The notes under the pieces were generated by a model, which did no database searches, was not told the origin of the DNA, and saw only the letters and a list, made by a program, of their open reading frames with translations. From Vibrio algivorus (GTDB lineage: Bacteria; Pseudomonadota; Gammaproteobacteria; Enterobacterales; Vibrionaceae), in assembly GCF_002218005.2 (NCBI RefSeq), contig NZ_AP018678.1, positions 1,364,001 through 1,428,000 of the forward strand: a DNA stretch of 64,000 nt. The letters run 5' to 3'. Positions 37,301-43,848 of the stretch are shown in pieces (positions within the stretch are counted from its first letter, which is position 1; each line of letters begins with the position of its first letter). A program made the position numbers and the translations under genes.

Positions 37301-37942
37301 CTCTGAATACCTTCTCCAATTCTCAACTTTACCTTTTAAATTGACCATGTCGACATTGGCTTTTTCTGCCATATCGTAAAGCACATCAAACGGATCGTTG
37401 TCAGACTTTTTATATAAATAACGTGTGATCACTAATTTAAATAAATTCAGAGTTTTATAATCATCCGCATTGTCTTGAGACATGAATTGTTCAAAATGTT
37501 TCGCCGAAAATTTAGATAACACACCTAGTTGACTTAAATTCTGAGTAGTCGTTTGTACGTCACCTTCCACTATCGTGCTATCTAACAGCGCTTTTTCTTT
37601 TTCAATAATTTTCTTAGCATCTTCGGTGATGCCATACCAACACTGCTTACCGGTTTTAGGGTGAGCAGGCACATATAAAATATCCGCAAGATCAATTGGT
37701 GACGAACAGGTATCTTCGCCTCCTGCTAATTCAGTAGGTGCTTGAGGCAACTCCGTACGGCTACCATCCAAAGGAATACTTTCAATTGCCGGATCGGGCA
37801 GTGTTAATGTATCCCCTTCATAAATAAGGTCAGGGTTTTTAATTTGCTCGCTATTTAAGCTCATCAAGATTTCCGGCGAGGTATTAAAACGTTGCGCCAA
37901 TAAGCTTAAACAGTCATCTTTTAATATTGTGTATTGAGCCAT
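34286..37942 (-). CDS. LysM-fronted putative T6SS effector, toxin activity unrecognised
   Basis: 1218 residues. A LysM domain opens the protein (residues 3-50, YTILKDDCLSLLAQRFNTSP ... LIYEGDTLTLP). Next comes a conserved-looking HPKTGKQCWYGITEDAKKIIEKE segment (about 95-115), a helical region with coiled-coil character to about 600, then a glycine-rich, beta-rich part (about 690-930, for example GLAGASCQLSAKVAFGPSD and GVEAGGSLGATVYW) and a helical C-terminus. No signal peptide, and no catalytic motif or clear multi-helix membrane domain is recognised. Placement after vgrG and a DUF4123 adaptor, three bases from the latter, and before a lipoprotein, supports a VgrG-loaded antibacterial effector acting in the envelope. 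Confidence 0.7.
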   Translation of the reverse strand: MAQYTILKDDCLSLLAQRFNTSPEILMSLNSEQIKNPDLIYEGDTLTLPDPAIESIPLDGSRTELPQAPTELAGGEDTCSSPIDLADILYVPAHPKTGKQCWYGITEDAKKIIEKEKALLDSTIVEGDVQTTTQNLSQLGVLSKFSAKHFEQFMSQDNADDYKTLNLFKLVITRYLYKKSDNDPFDVLYDMAEKANVDMVNLKGKVENWRRYSEYIKSRLKQSDAFKRKMQNRQRSRSGVDAISGASINTARIEVTRQAKADQYLLDQLHNTVLSDITDKIESMEEAAIDNAEGMDSDDGTEFVYREELKYFTSEQQETIEKYAKMLSDNHDEMSIAQLPHDKAKQKLKALIRQPQEVFSPYGVSWYSAAVSNLNRQGLVVKEQCLTLAQLEGDSLANQGPKVLNEKMPNWRAANQVIDIKEDDFISDLYLECSGGAEDKELKDVVNRVDLDWSYYPSLALITLIDNTITEHQKNLAQVLGTKLPLDELFNQLLWVKKVAKARIELLKGVAQSRLESSNPTLEFESPFVASLPAKLTLLWENTYKAKIKNKQGFANDAKLNDLQVVECSLMSSGELFYLRGPAWYMPESNEDTLCSQAKEHVRNITSQITFASQQSNSETPVSSLSEALEKLKKPEVKLDLLPLTKEKKFDTAFWSDGYHYQDGISPNGNEAQYSADAGAQLFRFSSKAAATLNTPLSSYQNALKNPKQLGGSGEVSANFTLLQAQASFMFWLPFEKGNVGVKEVKEAKGYELKLDYVDTHNKEQEYQAGCLAAKIEGSVYGLAGASCQLSAKVAFGPSDTGSGNFGIKGSSVTAFDPNIQRVSVLNTGPVSSDYAAEAGVTVDAFAGVEAGGSLGATVYWQPPPIKEKNQYQQLGSINGELSASFGVGSKGEFRLLFQGGVLVLVSSAKLVMGPGASGKLAINLDMLGVDRFVDTLLGVLKQHDFKRLSVFGDVDKDGNNEDFAKLNNVLTLAMTMGLSVADVLLMPVSTWAEYKQSTLSKEYAPLLADNLIALKKQPIMKPWVIKLPPETLRNLLTSLVKEQTTIVGSKSAEQNNQTQAQAIVQIMQWLVDDESDNVNSKRQWKESLIRMNEDPAILQDKPLQWESFKDNWFKLARFVKPFSANRLDVDFDRLSSVLCQNMVLTYSDEMEEPLENSYQSSYVTLPKVKVRRYHAYPISMVENPLEKNKPIQIRNTDGEIETKKEFIMEWTINAALS

Positions 37943-37945
37943 GAT

Positions 37946-38476
37946 TTATACCCACTGCTTAAAAATCGATGAGGTTAGATGGTAAGGGCGCGTTTCGTCT
38001 GCTTTTTCTTGCATTTTCTTTTTATCGTGCACCTTATGAAACGATTGGACATTCTGAGATGAATCTACCCAATATAAGCGACTTGCAGGGCCTAATATTG
38101 TTGCCATATCTTCATGGTTAAGATCGGCCGCCACTTGCTGCCATAAAACATTGGTATAAAAACGAAATAAGAACTCAGTTTGTTCAATTTTCACGGTCAA
38201 CAAGGCTTGCAAATGATCAAGTAGTTGGTATTGATCTACCTCGGCATCCATAGTGAAAATCACCGAGCTTGAATCAAATAACGACCATGTACGCCATTTT
38301 TCTAATATCGTTTCATCTGAACCTAAGTTAATCACTAATGGGCTTTGCTCGATTAAATAATCAAAATCAGAGCCAGCATACAAAGGTAAAACGGTTTCAA
38401 GTACTGCAATCATTTTAAGCTGCTTTAATGCATCAGGAATACGTACAGTATCTACCACTATCCAAAAGTTATTCAT
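37946..38476 (-). CDS. DUF4123 T6SS effector adaptor/chaperone
   Basis: 176 residues from ATG 38476; GGAGG lies at good spacing and the start overlaps the vgrG stop by eight bases. An upstream start at 38524 lies inside vgrG and is rejected. The sequence NNFWIVVDTVRIPDALKQLK ... PLYAGSDFDYLIEQSPLVINLGSDETI and VDQYQLLDHLQALLTVKIEQTEFLFRFY follows the DUF4123 pattern. DUF4123 proteins (Tap/TEC) load a cognate effector onto VgrG; the downstream 1218-residue protein is the natural client. Confidence 0.85.
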   Translation of the reverse strand: MNNFWIVVDTVRIPDALKQLKMIAVLETVLPLYAGSDFDYLIEQSPLVINLGSDETILEKWRTWSLFDSSSVIFTMDAEVDQYQLLDHLQALLTVKIEQTEFLFRFYTNVLWQQVAADLNHEDMATILGPASRLYWVDSSQNVQSFHKVHDKKKMQEKADETRPYHLTSSIFKQWV

Positions 38477-40574
38477 TAGATGCCTCCTTATCACAAGCAC
38501 AATCTGCACGAGTACAAGAGCCATCGACTTGTCTTTGACAAAGTTTGGCTAAACTAACGTTGGCAATCGCTAATGTTTGCATTTTGGTGGCAGCAACTTG
38601 TACTGGTAACGCATTCGCTGGGGCAAGGACAGGCTCAATATCTAGCGGAAGAATAGGTAAAGCCCCCGAATAACCACTACCACTCCCTGCACTACCACCG
38701 GAATTAATATTCACACCAGCACCAACTAAATGAACCCCTGCCGCATCCACTTTTATAAAGCTTCCCCCGGCTTTTATAGTCAATTCACTCGCTGCTTCTA
38801 ATACTATTTTTTGCCCAGCATCCAGATGAATTTCTGTTGCTGCATCTTTGATGATTGTAGTGCCAGCTTTTACTTGAATGGCCCCATCAACCTCAATGGT
38901 TTGGTCTTTGGTGATTTTGCTACGGCTTTCGCCCTCTATCGTGAGGTTGTGATTGTTTTTGATCTGAGTGAACTGGTCATTTTCAACCGTTAAATGCTGG
39001 TCGTGATTTACATCGGTGATGTGGTCGTTGAGAGTTTCGGATTTAAAGTCCTTTTGCGCGTGAACATACACTTGCTCTGAGCCAGATTGGTCTTCAAAAC
39101 TGATTTCGTTAAAGCCTTCACCTTGGTGAGATTCACTGCGCCACACGGTTTTGGTTTTGTTATCGGGCAGTGTGTAAGGCGGTAAATTTTGTGCGTTAAA
39201 GGCGCGACCAGTCACGATAGGTTGGTCCGGGTCGCCATTTAAAAACGACACTATCACTTCATGACCGATTTGTGGAATGGCAATTTGTCCGTATTGACTG
39301 CCGGCCCACCCTTGTGAGACTTGGACCCAACATGAGCTATGTTCATTGCCATTGGAATATCTATCCCACGGAAAATGCAGTTTCACGCGACCATATTCAT
39401 CGCAGAAGATTTCTTCACCCTCTGGGCCAACCACGTAAGCAGTCATCGGGCCATCCACTTTTGGACGGGTCATCTGTGGCATGCGCCAGGTTTTCTCCGC
39501 TGGAATGGCTTGAAACTGATTGGCGTAAGTCGTCGGTTTGCCGCCGGCGGATTCTTCGAGCGCTTGCGGTTGGTCGCCTTGATGAGTGCTGGCGATTATT
39601 AGCCAGTTTTTATTAAAGTTGTCATCACTGTGTTCGCTTAATTCAAACTTGGCGCCGCTTTGTAACTGTGGCTCATTACCTTTGCCTTTGGCGGTATGAG
39701 CATGGCGTCGCAAGCTATCTAGACGTAGTTGATTGAATTCTTTACCAACTGCGTCATCTTTAAAGCGCCCCGGCGCGTCAAAGTGCTCATAGGTATCACG
39801 CTGATAATCCATATCATTGGCGACGGCCTGCTGACTAAAGGTGTACTGCGGTTTTTTAAAGCTGTTATCACCGCTGTGTGCTTCACTGACTTCAAACTGA
39901 GTGGTTTTGCTGAATTCTTTTATATACGGCGTTGAACTAATGCCACTGGCCATCACGTTATAAGGCACTGGTGAGTCTAGAGAAGTAATGAGTTGAGAGT
40001 CATCCGTGAACAAGACATTGTGTTTACCTTTGAACTGCTCAATGTGATAAACCATGCCTTCTTCAGCGGCAAGGCGATTAATGAACTCAAGGTCAGTTTC
40101 ACGGTATTGCATGCAAAACTCACGCTGCTTTGGCGTGCGAGTTAATGCAAAGACAAAGTCTTGGATGTCAATTTCTTTAAATAAGGTGGCGATGATATCC
40201 GGCGCAGAAATCGATTGAAAAATACGGCTGTTATGGCGCAAGGATAAACGCTCAATTTCAGGCACGAGAGTTAAAGCATAAAAGGTATGGTGATGGCCGG
40301 TTTCACCTTGGGTGAAGTTACGCACAATACCGTTAATACGCTGAACTATTTCGCCGTCACGATGCATGACAAGCTCGGCTTTTTTGTCCACCATGTCTAA
40401 GGCGGTGAAATCCGGTCGGCGACTAGCAAGTTGGATGTCATAACGAAAACCATGGCACCAAGTACCATCAACGTGCTGAACGGAAGAAAAGTTATCTTGC
40501 CCTTGGTAGCTTCTTACCACTAAATCTTCGTCATTGACGCCATCGACGAGAATACTAAAGTGTAGCGTAGCCAT
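38469..40574 (-). CDS. vgrG: VgrG spike protein of a type VI secretion system
   Basis: 701 residues. The gp27-like part occupies the first 370 residues (RRPDFTALDMVDKKAELVMHRDGEIVQRINGIV, YRETDLEFINRLAAEEGMVYHIE), followed by the OB-fold (GPEGEEIFCDEYGRVKLHFPWDRYSNGNEHSSCWVQVSQGWAGSQYG), the GHEVIVSFLNGDPDQPIVTGRAFN hallmark and gp5-like needle repeats (about 520-625). It then has an extra tail of about 70 residues, proline-rich and ending with a cluster of five cysteines (CQRQVDGSCTRADCAC), which is probably the adaptor/cargo docking tail. No C-terminal enzyme domain. ATG with AAAGGATAGGGC upstream. Confidence 0.95.
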   Translation of the reverse strand: MATLHFSILVDGVNDEDLVVRSYQGQDNFSSVQHVDGTWCHGFRYDIQLASRRPDFTALDMVDKKAELVMHRDGEIVQRINGIVRNFTQGETGHHHTFYALTLVPEIERLSLRHNSRIFQSISAPDIIATLFKEIDIQDFVFALTRTPKQREFCMQYRETDLEFINRLAAEEGMVYHIEQFKGKHNVLFTDDSQLITSLDSPVPYNVMASGISSTPYIKEFSKTTQFEVSEAHSGDNSFKKPQYTFSQQAVANDMDYQRDTYEHFDAPGRFKDDAVGKEFNQLRLDSLRRHAHTAKGKGNEPQLQSGAKFELSEHSDDNFNKNWLIIASTHQGDQPQALEESAGGKPTTYANQFQAIPAEKTWRMPQMTRPKVDGPMTAYVVGPEGEEIFCDEYGRVKLHFPWDRYSNGNEHSSCWVQVSQGWAGSQYGQIAIPQIGHEVIVSFLNGDPDQPIVTGRAFNAQNLPPYTLPDNKTKTVWRSESHQGEGFNEISFEDQSGSEQVYVHAQKDFKSETLNDHITDVNHDQHLTVENDQFTQIKNNHNLTIEGESRSKITKDQTIEVDGAIQVKAGTTIIKDAATEIHLDAGQKIVLEAASELTIKAGGSFIKVDAAGVHLVGAGVNINSGGSAGSGSGYSGALPILPLDIEPVLAPANALPVQVAATKMQTLAIANVSLAKLCQRQVDGSCTRADCACDKEASNE

Positions 40575-40672
40575 GCCCTATCCTTTTAATGTTTAACACT
40601 TTACCGATTTACTTTGTGCGCGAGCAATCCACACCCAAAGCAAACAGGTAAGTATTGAAACGAAAAATAAAC

Positions 40673-40702
40673 AGAAAAAGCTTGGCAGAAAACTGCCAAG
40701 CT
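40673..40702 (-). terminator. strong intrinsic terminator between hcp and vgrG
   Basis: On the leftward strand, perfect 10-bp stem AGCTTGGCAG / CTGCCAAGCT (40693-40702 with 40679-40688), four-base loop, then TTTTTC. It sits 100 bases downstream of hcp and about 100 before vgrG, so part of the transcription should stop after hcp. Confidence 0.88.
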
Positions 40703-40715
40703 CGAGTACCTAATC

Positions 40716-40801
40716 TATAGCCAAAGTAATTGGAGTTGCAGTGAGGCGACAAGTGAATGAACGCCGTCAACAAAGCTGCAACTTCAAGTACGAAGGGTAT
40801 A
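40716..40801. repeat. family B palindromic repeat, short form
   Basis: 86 bp with ends TATAGCCAAAGTAATTGGAG and CTTCAAGTACGAAGGGTATA, abutting the hcp stop codon. It is the same repeat as 43442-43586 (inverted) but lacks exactly 59 bp between two GAATGA copies. No ORF. Confidence 0.8.
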
Positions 40802-41320
40802 TTAGGCTTCGATAGGCTTACGCCAATCATCACCACCTGAAGTACCCGCATTATTGTGGTCCCAAGTGATTTTGCGGTAAGACATCGATACCGTGATATT
40901 TTGCGTGAAGTCTTTCATTGCTGGATCTTGGCAATGTGGCATTTCACAGTTGATATCAATGATGGTTGCGCCTTCAAGCTTGGTAGTAAAGAAGTTCTCT
41001 TGTTTACCTTCGATTGACGTGCGGTACCATTTCAGTTCCACTTCATCTAGCTTTTCACCCGACGTTAATGCGTTGTACATCAGCGGAACCGCTTTGTTTA
41101 AAGCAACGGTGAATTTGAATGGTTTGTGAACACGTTGACCTGAAGGTTGACCAGATTGTGGATCGGTTGGAATAGTGACAGTGTGGTCAACATGTTGAAC
41201 CAGCATCTCATCTTCATGGCCTTCTACGTAAGAATCACCAATAGAATCAGCAGTACATGCGCCAGCAGTGATGTTGCCTTGAGTCGCGCCTTTGATTGAT
41301 AAATAACATGGAGTTGGCAT
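40802..41320 (-). CDS. hcp: Hcp, type VI secretion tube protein
   Basis: 172 residues, the usual length, starting MPTPCYLSIKGATQGNITAGACTADSIGDSYVEGHEDEML, which is close to what I recall of Vibrio cholerae Hcp. Hcp hexamers stack into the inner tube that is propelled into target cells. ATG with AAGGA upstream. It is the first gene of the leftward cluster, 60 bases after a predicted sigma-54 start. The stop codon is immediately followed by a short palindromic repeat and then a strong terminator, so hcp may be made in excess over vgrG. Confidence 0.97.
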   Translation of the reverse strand: MPTPCYLSIKGATQGNITAGACTADSIGDSYVEGHEDEMLVQHVDHTVTIPTDPQSGQPSGQRVHKPFKFTVALNKAVPLMYNALTSGEKLDEVELKWYRTSIEGKQENFFTTKLEGATIIDINCEMPHCQDPAMKDFTQNITVSMSYRKITWDHNNAGTSGGDDWRKPIEA

Positions 41321-41391
41321 TACTAATATCCTTTTTTGTTTTAGTTAATTGATGAGGCAAAAACCTCAACCTAAAATCACGCCAACAAAAA

Positions 41392-41406
41392 GCAAATACC
41401 ATGCCA
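41392..41406 (-). promoter_or_regulatory. sigma-54 promoter of hcp
   Basis: On the leftward strand, TGGCATGGTATTTGC fits the sigma-54 consensus TGGCACG-N4-TTGC with one change, and the -24 GG and -12 GC are exactly spaced. The predicted start is near 41380, 60 bases before the hcp ATG. In V. cholerae, RpoN with the activator VasH drives hcp operons, so the same control is likely here. Confidence 0.85.
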
Positions 41407-41460
41407 TTTTTTATTTCCAATAAATTCAATAACTTTTCATTTTAATAACAACATTAAGTA

Positions 41461-41495
41461 GGCAAGATCTTGCTTGATAGCGGCAAGTTTTTGCC
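41461..41495. promoter_or_regulatory. paired palindromes upstream of hcp, candidate activator sites
   Basis: Two palindromes, GGCAAGATCTTGCT (41461-41474) and GGCAAGTTTTTGCC (41482-41495), are centred about 21 bases apart, two helical turns. They lie roughly 81-115 bases upstream of the predicted sigma-54 start, a usual position for an enhancer-binding activator such as VasH. They also overlap the 3' border of the neighbouring gene by distance only (its stop is at 41505). Confidence 0.65.
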
Positions 41496-41504
41496 TATAT
41501 CTAA

Positions 41505-42767
41505 TTAACCGATGGCTACCTCCTTAATACCCAACTTAAGCTCATCAAAAAACACCGTAATCTCCTCTTCAGTATTGTAATGCATCAAGCCGACTCGCAA
41601 TAACCCACCATTTTCCGAACAATTTAATTGCTCTAATAGGCCAATCGCATAAAAATGCCCACTCCAAACACAAATGTTCTTTTTCGCCAAAAACTTTGCC
41701 ATCTCACCAGAATCTACCCCATTGATTTTTAATGCGAAGGTAGGTGTTCGTTGTGAAATACGGTCTAGATTGATATGCCCATAACATGTCACTTCAGGCA
41801 TCTTGTTTAAATGTTGTAGAAATACTTCCGATAATTGTTGTTCATGAGCACTATAGGCACTAAAACTTTGCTCTAGTCTCTCTCTTAATGATAGTCCCGT
41901 ATCACCTAACGCAGCTAAATGCTCAATACACTCAACCATGCCAGATAAAGCTTCAAAACTTTGGGTTCCCGTTTCATAACGTCCTGGGCCAATATTGGTT
42001 GCAGGTTCAACTTTGTATGGATCTAATCTATGTAGCCATTCAGGATGAATGTACATCATACCCACATGAGGCCCGAAAAACTTATAAGCGGAACACACCA
42101 AAAAATCACAGTGTAACTTTTGGATATCAATTAAATGATGAGGAGCATAATGAACCGCATCCACAAACACCTTAGCGCCAACTTTATGGGCGATATCGAT
42201 CACTCGCTTAATATCAACAATCGTACCTGTGGTGTTAGATGCATAAGTAACCGCGACAAGTTTGGTTTTCTCATTAATCACCGATTCAAGTTGTTGATAG
42301 TTAAGATCACAAGTTTCAGGTTCGACATCTATCTGGTGAACAATACAACCTTTATCTTGCGCTGCTTGTTGCCAAGAAGACACATTAGCGTAGTGATCGA
42401 GCCTTGTAACAACCACTTCATCTCCCACCTTCCATTCTTTGGCAATCGCTCTGCTTAGTGAAAAGGTTAAACTCGTCATATTAGCGCCAAATACCATATT
42501 TTCTGGATGTTCGGCATTGATGAGTGTCGCCGCATAATAGCGAGCTTTACTCATTAGATCTGTGGTTATCTGACTAGAAAAAAAGGCCCCACCAAGGTTT
42601 GAATTATATTGGCCTAGGTAATCTTGCATCGCCTGTAATGTGGCATTGGCAACTTGCGCACCTCCAGGGCCATCCATAAATATCACTGACTTACCTTGAT
42701 GCTTCTGTTGCAAGGCTGGAAAGTCTTTACGTAATACTTCTATATTTAAATGTTTAATTTGTGGCAT
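41505..42767 (-). CDS. Cysteine desulfurase-like PLP enzyme (VC1184 family, TIGR01976)
   Basis: 420 residues, class V aminotransferase fold. FPALQQKHQGKSVIFMDGPGGAQVANATLQAMQDYL starts the fold, VAVTYASNTTGTIVDI and VFVDAVHYAPHHLIDI carry the PLP-binding Asp and His, and CSAYKFFGPHVGMMYI contains the PLP Lys near residue 227. It resembles the TIGR01976 family named after V. cholerae VC1184, whose substrate is not known. It lacks an obvious mobile-loop Cys context of IscS/SufS, so true desulfurase activity is doubtful. It overlaps the 2OG-Fe dioxygenase gene by 14 bases, a coupled pair. Confidence 0.83.
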   Translation of the reverse strand: MPQIKHLNIEVLRKDFPALQQKHQGKSVIFMDGPGGAQVANATLQAMQDYLGQYNSNLGGAFFSSQITTDLMSKARYYAATLINAEHPENMVFGANMTSLTFSLSRAIAKEWKVGDEVVVTRLDHYANVSSWQQAAQDKGCIVHQIDVEPETCDLNYQQLESVINEKTKLVAVTYASNTTGTIVDIKRVIDIAHKVGAKVFVDAVHYAPHHLIDIQKLHCDFLVCSAYKFFGPHVGMMYIHPEWLHRLDPYKVEPATNIGPGRYETGTQSFEALSGMVECIEHLAALGDTGLSLRERLEQSFSAYSAHEQQLSEVFLQHLNKMPEVTCYGHINLDRISQRTPTFALKINGVDSGEMAKFLAKKNICVWSGHFYAIGLLEQLNCSENGGLLRVGLMHYNTEEEITVFFDELKLGIKEVAIG

Positions 42768-43422
42768 TACGTCCTTCCTTAGCAGTTAACACCATCACAT
42801 CCATATACCCATCTTGTTTAGGATCGATTACACGTATTGGTTGAGCGTTATGCCATAATCGATGGTCATCCAGCATTGCCATTTCCCCATCATCCAACAC
42901 TTTTCGGAAAAATGGGGCTTCATGATCGTGGTTATAAAGCATAATCTCCCCTCCAACTACGTTATGCCTCGCGATGCCAATAATAGCGATATGATCAAAA
43001 CCATCTTGATGCACACCTTCTGGCGCAACTGGAGTTTCCTCCATTAGCGCCGCTACTCTCATTTGATGAATCTCAATCTCTTGCCCATTCGGTAAGTGAT
43101 TCGATTGCGTAAAATGACTGCACATTGTTTTTAATGTTGTACTCGCCAACATATCAGCTTCAATTGGTTCAAATCGTCGCACGATATCACCTTGGAAATG
43201 GTTAATATCACTAGTCTGAACAAAATCATGCTTATCGCTCGGCTTTACTTCACCATCAAGAAAATAGATTACGGAATAACGACGTAAACGATATTGCCCA
43301 TCAGCATGATTCGTATGGGGAAGCGCAGAAAAGGTTTCTAGTATAGGCATTAAGGCCTCACGACCTAGTTGAACGAGTTGCAGTTCATTCTTCGGGCGAT
43401 TTATTACTACTTCATTAGTCAT
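42754..43422 (-). CDS. 2-oxoglutarate/Fe(II) dioxygenase family protein (PF10014 type)
   Basis: 222 residues. The iron-binding triad is visible: His and Asp in PEGVHQDGFDHIAI, and the distal His in AMLDDHRLWHNAQPI. The family includes free L-amino-acid hydroxylases such as the isoleucine dioxygenase of Bacillus, and bacterial proteins of unknown role. It is the first gene of a two-gene leftward operon with the PLP enzyme, so an amino-acid or amino-thiol substrate is a reasonable guess. ATG with GAGAGGTTGGT upstream; its promoter shares 426 bases with trxB, which includes a family B repeat. Confidence 0.82.
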   Translation of the reverse strand: MTNEVVINRPKNELQLVQLGREALMPILETFSALPHTNHADGQYRLRRYSVIYFLDGEVKPSDKHDFVQTSDINHFQGDIVRRFEPIEADMLASTTLKTMCSHFTQSNHLPNGQEIEIHQMRVAALMEETPVAPEGVHQDGFDHIAIIGIARHNVVGGEIMLYNHDHEAPFFRKVLDDGEMAMLDDHRLWHNAQPIRVIDPKQDGYMDVMVLTAKEGRNATN

Positions 43423-43441
43423 ACCAACCTCTCAATATAGC

Positions 43442-43586
43442 TATACCCGTCGTACTTGAAGCTACAGCTTTGTTGCCGGCGTTCATTCGTCCCCTATCTC
43501 TTTATTAAAGAAAGTCATAGACGAGCTATGCTCATGGGGCCTCATTCACTTGTCGCCTCACTGCAACTTCAATTACTTTGGGTATA
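43442..43586. repeat. family B palindromic repeat, long form
   Basis: 145 bp in the 426-base gap between the dioxygenase gene and trxB. Ends TATACCCGTCGTACTTGAAG and AATTACTTTGGGTATA are imperfect inverted copies, with inner matching arms (GCCGGCGTTCATTC region and CACTTGTCGCCTCACTGCAA). Compared with 40716-40801 it has 59 additional bp between TCATTC copies at 43483-43488 and 43542-43547. The remaining 43587-43848 contains only the trxB promoter region; no gene seen. Confidence 0.8.
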
Positions 43587-43848
43587 TATTTCATTGGTAT
43601 AAGTCTTAGCCATTAATCTAATCAAATCAAATTAAGCAGTTAAATATAAAACTTAATTCTATGTAGGCAGCCAATAACAATCACTTAGACATAACTATTT
43701 AGCATATAACTCTGAAAACAAAATCCCGTTTAGCGGTGCAATTGCGTTCCTCTTCCATTTCCTTTGCAGAATGTAAATCTATTACTTTCTTTAATGCGAC
43801 ATTTTCCATACAATTCAGACACAATATCGCATTCAAATTGGAGTCTTC

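Noticed and set aside
40575..40672. second sigma-54 promoter ahead of vgrG
   Set aside because: TTTGGGTGTGGATTGC-like sequence has the GG and GC elements one base too close.
40609..40851. 80-codon leftward ORF between vgrG and hcp
   Set aside because: It runs through a terminator hairpin and the family B repeat and into the end of hcp in another frame.
33118..41320. a complete type VI secretion system
   Set aside because: No sheath, baseplate, membrane-complex or ClpV genes are present; only hcp, vgrG, adaptor, cargo and partner.
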